This document shows, piece after piece, positions 36,334 through 44,815 of a stretch of 64,000 nt of DNA. Position numbers and translations under genes: made by a program. Source of the stretch: Sedimentisphaerales bacterium (GTDB taxonomy: Bacteria > Planctomycetota > Phycisphaerae > Sedimentisphaerales > Anaerobacaceae); assembly GCA_016935195.1 (NCBI GenBank), contig JAFGRL010000190.1, forward strand, positions 1 through 64,000, read 5' to 3'. Position 1 is the stretch's first letter. Every line of letters starts with the position of its first letter. Below the pieces are notes generated by a model. It did not search any database. It had not been told where the DNA came from and was given only the letters and a program-made list of their open reading frames with translations.

Positions 36334-37473
36334 ATGGCCAAGCGTGATTACTACGAAGTTTTGGGGTTAGCCAAAAACGCCTCAGCCGATGATATAAAAC
36401 GTGCGTATCGGCGGATGGCGATGAAGTACCACCCCGATAAGAATCCGGGCAACAAGGAGGCAGAAGCCAAATTCAAGGAATGTGCCGAGGCCTATGAGGT
36501 CTTAAGCGACAGCGAAAAACGTCAGCGTTATGACCAGTTTGGGCACGAAGGCCTTCGCGGGATGGGTATGCGCGATTATACGCATATGCGTTGGCAAGAC
36601 ATTGGCAGCATTTTTGAGGATATCCTGGGAGGGTTTGGAGACTTTGGTGATATATTCGGGATGGGCGGACGAAGAACGAGGCAGCGGGGTCCGGCACAAG
36701 GTTATGATTTAGAAACTTCGGTAGTCCTCACTTTGGCCGATGTTGCTAAGGGTACGGAGAAAACCATCGAATTTAGCCGGCAGGATATGTGTGCCGAGTG
36801 CAACGGCTCAGGATGTGCAAAAGGCAGTTCGCCGTCGCGATGTCCGAGCTGTAACGGAAGCGGACAAGTTGCCAAAGGCGGCGGGTTTTTTCAGATGATA
36901 TCGACCTGCCCACGGTGCCGGGGGACGGGTCAGGTTATCACAAATCCCTGCAGGAAATGCGGGGGTACCGGCAGGTCTTCAAAGAAACGGGTTGTCAGTG
37001 TTAAGATACCGCCGGGGGTTCATGAGGGACAAGGAGTTCGGGTAGCCAACGAAGGCGAGCCAGGTCGAAGTGGTGGGCCAAGAGGAGATCTTTACTGTTA
37101 TGTTAGAATTAAGCCTCATCAATTTTTAGAACGTGATGGAAACAACCTGATCGCAGTTGTACCGGTGAGTTTTACTCAGGCAGCCCTTGGAGCTATGATT
37201 GATGTCCCGAGCTTAAACGGAACAAAACAGTTAAAGATTCCTGCAGGGACGCAATATGGCAGTATTTTCAGAATAAAGGGGCAGGGACTTCCGGATATTC
37301 GCTCAAAGCGGCAAGGTGATCAGCTTGTGCAGGTTACTGTTGAGATACCAGCCAAACTTACGAAGGAACAGCAGGATTTGCTGCAGAAATTTGCTCAGAT
37401 AGAGAACAGGAGCGTTTTTCCTAAGACGAGGGATTTCCTGGATAAACTGAAAAAGTATTTCGGTGCCAACTGA
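36334..37473 (+). CDS. dnaJ: Chaperone DnaJ
   Basis: 379 residues from ATG 36334 ([20 protein letters not shown]), the usual DnaJ start; the longer frame from 36277 has no such match. The J domain carries HPD ([18 protein letters not shown]). A G/F region follows, then the zinc-binding part with four CXXCXGXG-type repeats ([33 protein letters not shown]). The C-terminal substrate-binding domain runs to the end. It stimulates DnaK; dnaK is not in this window. Its stop overlaps the grpE start by 1 nt (TGATG). Confidence 0.96.
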   Translation: MAKRDYYEVLGLAKNASADDIKRAYRRMAMKYHPDKNPGNKEAEAKFKECAEAYEVLSDSEKRQRYDQFGHEGLRGMGMRDYTHMRWQDIGSIFEDILGGFGDFGDIFGMGGRRTRQRGPAQGYDLETSVVLTLADVAKGTEKTIEFSRQDMCAECNGSGCAKGSSPSRCPSCNGSGQVAKGGGFFQMISTCPRCRGTGQVITNPCRKCGGTGRSSKKRVVSVKIPPGVHEGQGVRVANEGEPGRSGGPRGDLYCYVRIKPHQFLERDGNNLIAVVPVSFTQAALGAMIDVPSLNGTKQLKIPAGTQYGSIFRIKGQGLPDIRSKRQGDQLVQVTVEIPAKLTKEQQDLLQKFAQIENRSVFPKTRDFLDKLKKYFGAN

Positions 37474-38069
37474 TGAGACATAAAAGCAAAGAAAAAACAC
37501 AGGGAAAGGAAAAGCGGATTATCGTGCCCGAGGCAGAGAGAATTGAGGAACCCCGAGAAGAACTGGAGAGTCTGAAAAAAGAGAAGGATGAGCTCTTTGA
37601 GAAGCTTCAGCGCGTAAGTGCCGATTATGACAATTTCCAAAAGAGGACCTCAAAACAGATCCATGACACGTTAGTTTACGAGAAAGAAAGAATAATAAAA
37701 ACATTGCTTCCGGCACTGGATAATTTTGAGCACACGCTGGCCGGCGCTCATTCGGCTGAGAAAGTAGATGTACTCGCCGAAGGCATCAGGATAATTTATG
37801 AACAGATGCTTGATATTTTAAGCTCGCTTAATGTCGAACAGATAAAAGCACTCGGCGAGCAGTTTGACCCCTCTGTGCACCAGGCGATGATGCAGGAAAA
37901 TAAGCCTGAAGAGAAAGAGAATGTTGTGCTCAAAGAGTTCCAGAAAGGCTATAAACTAAACGGGCGGGTAATCCGGCCCAGCAAGGTGGTGGTCAATAAG
38001 CCCCAGGACAAGAAACAGCAAGATAAACAATCTGACAACGATGAGAACAGAAGCGTTCAGCGGGAGTAA
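37473..38069 (+). CDS. grpE: Nucleotide exchange factor GrpE
   Basis: 198 residues. A charged helical N-terminus (long coiled coil, LESLKKEKDELFEKLQRVSA) leads to DYDNFQKRTSKQIHD and the C-terminal beta-wing with FDPSVHQAMMQ and GYKLNGRVIRPSKVVVNK, the GrpE signature region. It releases ADP from DnaK. The ATG shares one base with the dnaJ stop, so the two are translationally coupled. Confidence 0.96.
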   Translation: MRHKSKEKTQGKEKRIIVPEAERIEEPREELESLKKEKDELFEKLQRVSADYDNFQKRTSKQIHDTLVYEKERIIKTLLPALDNFEHTLAGAHSAEKVDVLAEGIRIIYEQMLDILSSLNVEQIKALGEQFDPSVHQAMMQENKPEEKENVVLKEFQKGYKLNGRVIRPSKVVVNKPQDKKQQDKQSDNDENRSVQRE

Positions 38070-38074
38070 TTTTT

Positions 38075-38389
38075 GTGCCGACTTACGATTATTTATGTCA
38101 GGAATGTGGTTATGAGTTTGAGCGGTTTCAGTCTATAACTGCCAAGCCAATTCGAAAATGCCCGGAATGCGGCAGCAACAGTGTTAAGAGGTTGATAGGC
38201 TGTGGCTCTGGTGTAATATTCAGAGGAACCGGCTTCTACCAAACCGACTATAGAACAGAAAGTTATAAAAAGGGTCAGAGCAGGCATAAGGAGTCCTCTG
38301 CACAACAAAAGGGCGAAGAAAAAACAGATACAGCGAAAACAAACCAGACAGACAAAACCCAGTCAGAAAGCAAGAAGAAGACAGCCTGA
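38075..38389 (+). CDS. FmdB/CxxC-CxxC zinc-ribbon regulatory protein
   Basis: 104 residues from GTG 38075, 5 bp after grpE. MPTYDYLCQECGYEFERFQS then RKCPECGSNSVKRLIG is the FmdB-family zinc ribbon (C-x2-C ... C-x2-C), and GTGFYQTDY is also typical. The C-terminal half is a low-complexity Lys/Glu/Gln-rich tail, as often seen. The family is named after a putative regulator of formamidase; real function unclear. Its place at the end of the chaperone operon suggests stress co-expression. Confidence 0.88.
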   Translation: MPTYDYLCQECGYEFERFQSITAKPIRKCPECGSNSVKRLIGCGSGVIFRGTGFYQTDYRTESYKKGQSRHKESSAQQKGEEKTDTAKTNQTDKTQSESKKKTA

Positions 38390-38397
38390 GGGCAGAG

Positions 38398-38937
38398 TTA
38401 CTTGACAAGCCTGACAATTTCTTTGAAACGGGGATGCTCGGCGGTTTTAAGCAGTTCAAAAATCACCATTTCAGTTGAAGTGAATTTAGCACCAGCCGCT
38501 TTTATTTTTTCAAGTCCGATGTTTTTATTTTCGATTGTTCTTGACGAAACCGCATCGGCGACGACGTTTACCTCATAGCCTGCCTGCAGCAAATCAATTG
38601 CTGTCTGATAAATACAGACATGGGTTTCTATACCACAGATAAGAACCTGATTGCCAGAGAGAGATTTCAGATGGTCGTTAAACTCCCGGTTTGGCCAGCA
38701 GCTAAATGAGGCTTTATTTATAGGCTCATTGGCGCTTAGAAGCCGGGCTATTTCCGGCACAGTGGGCCCGAGTGCCTCAGGACACTGCTGGCACCACAGT
38801 ATAGGTACTTGGAGTATTTTGACAGCCTTTATTAAAATCTGAATGTTTTTGAACAAAGGTTCCTTTTCATACATCAATTGTGCAAGTTTGCCCTGAACAT
38901 CCACCACAACCAGCGAACAATCCTGTATTCTAAGCAT
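38398..38937 (-). CDS. Isochorismatase-family cysteine hydrolase (YcaC-like)
   Basis: 179 residues from ATG 38937, with AAGGA 8 nt upstream; a longer start (38973) adds an unlikely tail. The catalytic triad is visible: Asp in VVVDVQGKL (about residue 12), Lys in NKASFSCW (about 75), Cys in CGIETHVCIYQTA (about 107). Such enzymes hydrolyse N-C or C-O bonds (nicotinamide, isochorismate, carbamates). Its exact substrate is unknown; the short form resembles YcaC. It converges with the FmdB-like gene with an 8-bp gap. Confidence 0.88.
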   Translation of the reverse strand: MLRIQDCSLVVVDVQGKLAQLMYEKEPLFKNIQILIKAVKILQVPILWCQQCPEALGPTVPEIARLLSANEPINKASFSCWPNREFNDHLKSLSGNQVLICGIETHVCIYQTAIDLLQAGYEVNVVADAVSSRTIENKNIGLEKIKAAGAKFTSTEMVIFELLKTAEHPRFKEIVRLVK

Positions 38938-39064
38938 TTTGTATTCCTTTTTTGTTCCAGTGTAACTATGCACGGAGGTTCAACATCGATAGCGCTAAGT
39001 TAAACAATGACATTGCAAGTGTACCCTTGGGGTGGAAAGATATTATAGGAGTAATGTGAAAATG

Positions 39065-40105
39065 TCAATCGCCTGCGCCGATTCCTGTTATGTTAATTGT
39101 AAGATAGACCTCAGCAGCAAGACCAGATCGCCTTTGCTGTTTCTTGGCTGGGATGTCATTAGAAGTGAAGACAGGTTTTGGTATGGCCAGCCGTTCATCG
39201 GTGCTATCGGCGATAGTTGTCAAAATCTCTTTGGCCGGAAGAAGTGCCGTCATATTATTGAGCGCAGTAAAATTCTTTGCCATCTGCACGCAATTTTCGA
39301 GGCTGGCACCGCCGGCAAATTGTCTGAACTGCTCGGAGCTGAGATTTTTCACTATTATTTCCTGCCCCGATTGATCGGCATCGGCCTGAACAGTCAGGGT
39401 TGCAGAATCAAGCTTTGGCCAGATTTGTGCCAGGTCATTGAATAGCAAATTTGCCTCCTTCCGGCTGCATGTAAGTGCATAGCTGTTTTTGCCCTGTCGT
39501 GATGCCAAACTGAGGTATTGCGAAAGTCCATTATCCTGTATTGCTCTGCTTACAAATGAATCAATTGCATCAGCAGCAGCAGCAGATAACCGAAGTTTGC
39601 AAAGCAGCACCGGCTCTGCAGGCCTGACTTTGGCAACCTTCGGCAAAGCAAGAGAAGGTAACTTAACCTCAGGGCTGTCTACTTCAACTGTCGTGGCAGG
39701 TACCTGTAAATCCTGGCCAACGATTGTTGGGCGTTCGACTTTTTCAGGTGCGACAATTGTGTAGACAACAGTACCCAGGATAGCCAACAGCGCTACCATT
39801 GCTGCAACAGAGAGAACTTTTCTGAAAAGAAGGTGCCTTGCCCCTTTTAGTTTGTCAAATTGCCTTTGTGGTTGTTCTGTTGTTTCGATTTGGACGGCAG
39901 CCTTGATTTTCTCTGTGAGCTGTTCGGGAGCTTTGACAAGAGGTAAAGAACCAATCAAAGTCCTGCACTTCTGCAATTGACGAAGCTGCTTTTGAAGCTG
40001 CCGGTCGTGTGCTATCATTCGCTGGGCTTGGATTCGCTCTCTGGGCGCAAGCTCATCGTCAAGTAAGCTATTTAGAAACTCATTTATATTTGGAATGTCT
40101 TTCAT
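39065..40105 (-). CDS. Putative anti-sigma factor (membrane)
   Basis: 346 residues. It starts 1 nt after the sigma factor ends and shares its last base, the usual arrangement for an ECF sigma/anti-sigma pair. The cytoplasmic N-terminus (about 1-90) is helical with AHDRQLQKQLRQLQKCRTLI; only one Cys is present, so the zinc-binding H-x3-C-x2-C motif is absent. A single TM segment (VAAMVALLAILGTVVYTIVA, about 97-116) precedes a periplasmic domain of about 230 residues of unknown type. Release from the membrane by proteolysis would free the sigma factor, by analogy with RseA/RsiW; that is inference. Confidence 0.75.
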   Translation of the reverse strand: MKDIPNINEFLNSLLDDELAPRERIQAQRMIAHDRQLQKQLRQLQKCRTLIGSLPLVKAPEQLTEKIKAAVQIETTEQPQRQFDKLKGARHLLFRKVLSVAAMVALLAILGTVVYTIVAPEKVERPTIVGQDLQVPATTVEVDSPEVKLPSLALPKVAKVRPAEPVLLCKLRLSAAAADAIDSFVSRAIQDNGLSQYLSLASRQGKNSYALTCSRKEANLLFNDLAQIWPKLDSATLTVQADADQSGQEIIVKNLSSEQFRQFAGGASLENCVQMAKNFTALNNMTALLPAKEILTTIADSTDERLAIPKPVFTSNDIPAKKQQRRSGLAAEVYLTINITGIGAGD

Positions 40106-40713
40106 TACAGGAAAGCCTCCAATTTTTCTCTTAGAGCATTTCTGGCTCTGCTTAGCCTGCTCTTGACCGTACCAAGTTCCAGCCCAAGTATTTGAGCAAT
40201 CTGGGCATAATTCATACCTTCAATATCCCGAAGCACAATTAAGACTCGCATGCTTTCATCAAGGTTCATCAGCATCTGAATAAGAAGCCGGCATAATTCC
40301 TTGTTTGCCGCCACTGCTGACGGGTCAATGGAGCTGTCGTCGGCTAACAGCTCTTTTAACGTCTGCCTCGGCTTTCCTGAACTACTGTCAATCTGTGTAT
40401 CAAGTGAACTAATCGACAGCCTCATATCCCGCTGACAGTAGTTCAGAGTTAAATTAACCGCTATTCTAAAGAGCCACGTATAAAAGCTGCTTCTTGCCTG
40501 AAAGTTGCCGATATTCTTTATTACTTTGACAAACGTATCCTGTGTCAGTTCCGCAGCATCATCAACATTTCCACACATCCTCAAAATGACGTTATATATG
40601 CGGTGTTGATATTTAAGTATAAGCCGCTCTGTTGCTTCCGAATCTCCCTGCCGGCTCAGTTCAACCAGCACAGAGTCATTGACACCAACATTTTCAGTTG
40701 TACGCTGCCCCAA
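40105..40713 (-). CDS. ECF-type RNA polymerase sigma factor
   Basis: 202 residues from TTG 40713, with AAGGA 7 nt upstream; a GTG about 14 codons in is an alternative, because the promoter at 40730-40757 would start transcription close to 40723. Region 2 shows LILKYQHRIYNVILRMCG, DDAAELTQDTFVKVIKN and SFYTWLFRIAVNLTLN; region 4 shows LRDIEGMNYAQIAQILGLEL, then GTVKSRLSRARNALREKL. This is the sigma-E/RpoE-like ECF group. The neighbouring 3' gene is its putative anti-sigma factor. Confidence 0.93.
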   Translation of the reverse strand: MGQRTTENVGVNDSVLVELSRQGDSEATERLILKYQHRIYNVILRMCGNVDDAAELTQDTFVKVIKNIGNFQARSSFYTWLFRIAVNLTLNYCQRDMRLSISSLDTQIDSSSGKPRQTLKELLADDSSIDPSAVAANKELCRLLIQMLMNLDESMRVLIVLRDIEGMNYAQIAQILGLELGTVKSRLSRARNALREKLEAFL

Positions 40714-40729
40714 AGCAGTTTCCTTATAT

Positions 40730-40757
40730 TTAGACCAGTTCGTCCTCTAAAAGTTCC
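40730..40757 (-). promoter_or_regulatory. Sigma-E-type ECF promoter of the sigma/anti-sigma operon
   Basis: Minus strand: GGAACTT at 40757-40751 and GTCTAA at 40735-40730, separated by exactly 15 bp. This equals the known RpoE-group consensus (GGAACTT-N15-GTCTAA). It sits right before the ECF sigma gene, so the gene is probably autoregulated. It is the only promoter in the window that I can call with some confidence. Confidence 0.75.
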
Positions 40758-40924
40758 GCTAAAAATTACAACAAAAAAGCCTTATAACAGGTATGATTGC
40801 AGATTAGAGGCCGAGAATCAATTCAATTCAGTAATAAAGGTGAAATATGGCAGTGCGGCAAAGACGCTTTCTTCAGCATTTTCCGCACTCGCTGAGACTG
40901 TGGTATTGCTAATGGAAGAGCCTT

Positions 40925-41449
40925 TTAGTTGGCCGGTCCAAGAGTATATTCGGCGCAGAGCCGTCTGTTGGACGGGCCTGTAAATGTAACCTGCAATATA
41001 TAGCTTTTCCCGGGCTCGGGATCGAAATCCAGATTGAAATGGTAGGCCCTTAAGAAGTTTTGCCAGTATCTGTCATTCTCGGTCGGCTTCATAAGGTCCA
41101 TATCCGGCCAGATGGCGATTCTTTTTCCCTTAGATTCTGCAACGCGTTTGATCTTTTCATAAAGCTCGAATCTGAACTTGCCGGGCCATTTCTGCTCGCA
41201 GGCGAAGCTGTCTACCAAACTAACATACAAATCGACTGCCGATTCTTCACGACTCTTGGTTACCACAAGTCTTGTCAGAGGCAGCAATTTAATTCGTGCC
41301 GGTGCATATTTTGTGTAAACCTGAACTTTGCTTAAACTCTGACCGGGCTCGCCCGGAAGATTTACACCCGACGGCATCCAGCCGCAGCCGGCAGCAACGA
41401 ACAGAAGATACACAAAAAGACTACTGGCTGAAATGATAAGATTTTTCAT
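40925..41449 (-). CDS. Putative lipoprotein, unassigned
   Basis: 174 residues. The N-terminus is MKNLIISASSLFVYLLFVAA then GCG: a type II signal peptide with a lipobox (FVAAGC, lipid on Cys 22). The rest is soluble, with no recognised domain (for example RIAIWPDMDLMKPTENDRYW, and the end RLCAEYTLGP). It is 3 bp after ribBA in the same direction, so probably the last gene of that run. Role unknown. Confidence 0.7.
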   Translation of the reverse strand: MKNLIISASSLFVYLLFVAAGCGWMPSGVNLPGEPGQSLSKVQVYTKYAPARIKLLPLTRLVVTKSREESAVDLYVSLVDSFACEQKWPGKFRFELYEKIKRVAESKGKRIAIWPDMDLMKPTENDRYWQNFLRAYHFNLDFDPEPGKSYILQVTFTGPSNRRLCAEYTLGPAN

Positions 41450-41452
41450 TCC

Positions 41453-42700
41453 TTAGAGGTCCTCGTCCAGCAAATGTCCCAATCGGTACTTTTTCGCTTT
41501 GAGGTAGTCTATATTGTACTTGCCGGGCTTTGCTCGAAGAGGTATTTGCTCAATAATTTCCATTCCATATACCTCGAGCCGGCTTATCTTCTTGGGGTTA
41601 TTGGTAAGAATTCTTATCTTTCTAAGACCAAGGTCGCGGCAGATTTGTGCCCCGATGCCGTAGTCTCGTTTATCAACCATAAATCCGAGTTTGAGGTTCG
41701 CATCGACGGTGTCAAGGCCCTGCTCCTGAAGCTTGTAGGCTTTTAGTTTGTTTGTCAGGCCAATACCTCTTCCCTCCTGGCGAAGATAAATCAAGGCGCC
41801 TTTTCCCGCCTCTTCAATCATCTTCATCGCTGTTATCAGTTGGTAGCCGCACTCACAGCGTTGGGAGTGGAATAAATCGCCGGTCATACATTCAGAATGA
41901 ACCCTGATAAGCACAGGTTCGTCGTGCTCCATAGCAGTGCCTTTTTCATCAAGCTCACCGACACTGCCCTTACACAAGGCTAAATGCGGCTCTGGGGAAG
42001 TTATGCTTTTATAGCCTATAAGTTTGAACTGGCCATAGTCGGTCGGAAGGTTAACAGATTCGAGACGTTTTATCTGTGTCTCCCGCTGAAGACGGTATTC
42101 TATCAGCTTGGCGATTGATGTGATTTTTATTTTGTGCCTCTGGCAGAACTTGAGCAGTTGTGGTACCCGAGCCATTGTGCCGTCTTCATTCATAATCTCG
42201 CAGATAACGCCGGCGGGCTTAAGGCCGGCTAAGCGAGCCAAATCGACAGCTCCTTCGGTTTGGCCTGCCCTGACGAGAACACCACCATCTCGGGCACGCA
42301 GCGGAAAGATGTGGCCTGGCCGGGCAAGGTCGGCAGGCTTTGCATCTTTGGCAATAACAGCTTGAACGGTGTGCGCCCTGTCGGCGGCACTTATGCCGGT
42401 GGTAATGCCGTTTGCTGCATCGATGCTGACGGTAAAGGCAGTACCAAATCTGGCTGTGTTATCGACTGTCTGCGGATAGAGTGCAAGGGAATCACATTTT
42501 TCGCCCGTTAGCGGCAGACATATCAGGCCGCGACCATATTTTGCCATAAAATTTATGATTTGCCGCGTGACCTTTTCCGCTGCGCAGAGCAAATCACCCT
42601 CGTTTTCACGGTCCTGGTCATCGACAAGAACAATCATCCTGCCCTGCCGAAGGTCTTCGAGAACGTCCTCAATCTCACTGAAATGTATGCTCATATCCAT
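41453..42700 (-). CDS. ribBA: Bifunctional 3,4-dihydroxy-2-butanone-4-phosphate synthase / GTP cyclohydrolase II
   Basis: 415 residues. The N-terminal DHBP synthase (to about 205) has VLVDDQDRENEGDL (metal/substrate Asp and Glu), GRGLICLPLTGEKCDSLAL and GHIFPLRARDGGVLVRAGQT. The C-terminal GTP cyclohydrolase II has the zinc cysteines in HSECMTGDLFHSQRCECGYQ, then YLRQEGRGIGL and YGIGAQI. It makes two riboflavin precursors, the ribulose-derived and the GTP-derived one. No other rib genes are nearby. The start (two in-frame ATGs 6 nt apart) lacks a clear SD. Confidence 0.96.
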   Translation of the reverse strand: MDMSIHFSEIEDVLEDLRQGRMIVLVDDQDRENEGDLLCAAEKVTRQIINFMAKYGRGLICLPLTGEKCDSLALYPQTVDNTARFGTAFTVSIDAANGITTGISAADRAHTVQAVIAKDAKPADLARPGHIFPLRARDGGVLVRAGQTEGAVDLARLAGLKPAGVICEIMNEDGTMARVPQLLKFCQRHKIKITSIAKLIEYRLQRETQIKRLESVNLPTDYGQFKLIGYKSITSPEPHLALCKGSVGELDEKGTAMEHDEPVLIRVHSECMTGDLFHSQRCECGYQLITAMKMIEEAGKGALIYLRQEGRGIGLTNKLKAYKLQEQGLDTVDANLKLGFMVDKRDYGIGAQICRDLGLRKIRILTNNPKKISRLEVYGMEIIEQIPLRAKPGKYNIDYLKAKKYRLGHLLDEDL

Positions 42701-42750
42701 TGAAGTAACAAGTTTCAGTTTTTTCCATTCTTGTCAGATTTTTGGATGCT

Positions 42751-43386
42751 CTATCGAGTGTTTGTTTGTGGCTTATTATTCTGATCAAACAACTCAATAT
42801 AACGAATCCCATTGCGAATGTAAATAAGTGTTGCCAGGACGGCAGTTGAAGCGGCAGACCACCAGAGCAACCTGAGCAGCCAGATCCAGCCGGCTAAAAA
42901 ACCGGAAACCTCAGGAGCAATCAAAATTCCTGTTACCATTGACAACTGCAGGGTAGTGGCGACTTTGCCTATGAACACAGGCGCGATACGAATTTGTGAT
43001 GTGATAAAATAAATAATGACAAAACCGATTAGCAAAAACAGGTCTTTGCCGATTATCAAAACAACCACCGTCGGCGGCAGTAAAAAACCCTCGACACGTC
43101 CTCGCTGGCAAGCCAGCAGCAGACACGCACAGGTGATAAGCAGTTTATCCGCAATTGGGTCCAAAAATGACCCAAGCTTTGTTACCTGTTTTTTGGCGCG
43201 GGCGAGAAAACCATCGAGTGCATCGCTGACTGCCATAGTCAAAAAAATTGCAGTGGCGATATGCCTGAGGGTGTTTCTCATCAGCTCAGTTAGAGTCGCA
43301 TCGTTTATCTTCAACATACAACTGACAAACGGGACAATCAATAAAATGCGAAGGATTGTTATTCGAGTGGCCAAACTAAGTTTCAT
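42751..43386 (-). CDS. pgsA: CDP-diacylglycerol-glycerol-3-phosphate 3-phosphatidyltransferase
   Basis: 211 residues with several TM helices. The CDP-alcohol phosphotransferase signature D-G-x2-A-R-x8-G-x3-D-x3-D is seen: DALDGFLARAKKQ then VTKLGSFLDPIADK. The family size is typical for PgsA. It makes phosphatidylglycerol phosphate at the inner membrane. It lies 17 bp after clpX and 50 bp before ribBA in the same direction. A relative such as another CDP-alcohol phosphotransferase is possible but less likely. Confidence 0.88.
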   Translation of the reverse strand: MKLSLATRITILRILLIVPFVSCMLKINDATLTELMRNTLRHIATAIFLTMAVSDALDGFLARAKKQVTKLGSFLDPIADKLLITCACLLLACQRGRVEGFLLPPTVVVLIIGKDLFLLIGFVIIYFITSQIRIAPVFIGKVATTLQLSMVTGILIAPEVSGFLAGWIWLLRLLWWSAASTAVLATLIYIRNGIRYIELFDQNNKPQTNTR

Positions 43387-43403
43387 ACCTGTTTCACCAC
43401 ATT

Positions 43404-44699
43404 TTATGCGGATTCTTTTTTGTTCTTTCGTTTTGCGGCAAAGAGGTTTTTTCTGCCTTCGACAACATCTTCTGTAATTACATACCTGGCATGCTTTGTC
43501 TCTTCCGGCAGCTTGTACATTAGTTCTACCATTAGTTCTTCGGCGATTGAACGAAGCGCTCTGGCGCCGGTATCCCGCTCAAGAGCTTTCTGAGCCAATG
43601 CCACCAGCGCTTCATTTGTAAACTCGAGTTCCGAATCTTCCATCTCGAAAAATCTCTTATATTGCCTGGTAAGTGCGTTTTTCGGCTTTGTTAATATATC
43701 GACAAGTGCTTCTTTGTCGAGGGCGCTTAGAGTAGTAATTATCGGCAATCTGCCTACCATCTCAGGAATCATGCCGTACTCGATTATGTCTTCCGGTATC
43801 GCCTGACTGAGTATATCACTGTATAGGACCTTTTCGTCAACACGTCCGCCTAATTCCGAGTTAAATCCTATCATCTTTTTGCCGAGCCGTTTTTTAATTA
43901 TATTGTCAAGCCCGACAAATGTTCCGCCACAAATAAATAGGATCTGTGTGGTATCGAGCTGTATGTAAGATTGCTCGGGATGTTTTCTGCCGCCCTGGGG
44001 TGGTATATTGGCCGTTGTTCCTTCGAGCATCTTCAAAAGTGCCTGCTGTACGCCTTCCCCGGAGACGTCCCGGGTAATGGATATGTTCTGGGTGGTTTTG
44101 CCGACCTTGTCAATTTCATCTATGTAAACAATGCCGCGTTCTGCCTCTTCGACATCATAATCTGCTGACTGCAGAAGTCTCAGCAGAAAATTTTCTACAT
44201 CTTCTCCGACATAACCTGCCTCAGTCACGGTCGTTGCATCGCATATGGCAAAAGGCACTTCAAGAAACCTTGCAAGTGTGCGGGCCAACAATGTCTTGCC
44301 TGAGCCCGTAGGGCCTATCAGAAGCACATTCGATTTGTCAATCTCAACTTCACTGTCTTCGCCCGCTGAGGCAAGTTGTGACAAACTGTCAAAATGCAGC
44401 AGGCGTTTGTAGTGATTGTGTACTGCCACTGAAAGGTATTTCTTGGCGTGTTCCTGGCCGATAACGTACTGGTCGAGGTACTGTTTAATTTCCCTGGGTT
44501 TTGGGATATTTTCAGGACCCATTATTGACCTGCTTGGGTGCTTTCGGTCCTGCTGAACGATATTATGGCAAAGTTCTATGCACTCGGGGCAGATACATAC
44601 CTTGTTTGGCCCTTCTACAAAGGTCTCGGCAGCGTTGGCGCTTCGGCCGCAGAAGCTGCAGATAGGCCTGACCCTTTTTTTGTCTGACTGCTTTGCCAC
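43404..44699 (-). CDS. clpX: ATP-dependent Clp protease ATP-binding subunit ClpX
   Basis: 431 residues. The N-terminal zinc-binding domain (CSFCGRSAN, then [13 protein letters not shown]) is followed by the AAA+ core: Walker [16 protein letters not shown], Walker [12 protein letters not shown], and the pore loop around GYVGEDVEN. An arginine/sensor region ([10 protein letters not shown]) follows near the C-terminus. It unfolds substrates for ClpP. Neither clpP nor tig lies next to it, unlike in many bacteria; it sits with pgsA and ribBA. Confidence 0.97.
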   Translation of the reverse strand: MAKQSDKKRVRPICSFCGRSANAAETFVEGPNKVCICPECIELCHNIVQQDRKHPSRSIMGPENIPKPREIKQYLDQYVIGQEHAKKYLSVAVHNHYKRLLHFDSLSQLASAGEDSEVEIDKSNVLLIGPTGSGKTLLARTLARFLEVPFAICDATTVTEAGYVGEDVENFLLRLLQSADYDVEEAERGIVYIDEIDKVGKTTQNISITRDVSGEGVQQALLKMLEGTTANIPPQGGRKHPEQSYIQLDTTQILFICGGTFVGLDNIIKKRLGKKMIGFNSELGGRVDEKVLYSDILSQAIPEDIIEYGMIPEMVGRLPIITTLSALDKEALVDILTKPKNALTRQYKRFFEMEDSELEFTNEALVALAQKALERDTGARALRSIAEELMVELMYKLPEETKHARYVITEDVVEGRKNLFAAKRKNKKESA

Positions 44700-44815
44700 A
44701 ATCTATCTCCCGTTATTTAGTGAATCGTGTTTAGTGATTCGACCAGCAGACAACGAACTGCTCTGGCTAGTATTTTATTCCGGCAGGTCTCTTTGCACAA
44801 GGAATTTTACAAAAT

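Noticed and set aside
43016-43477. 153-codon plus-strand frame over pgsA and clpX
   Set aside because: Antisense shadow across two well-recognised genes.
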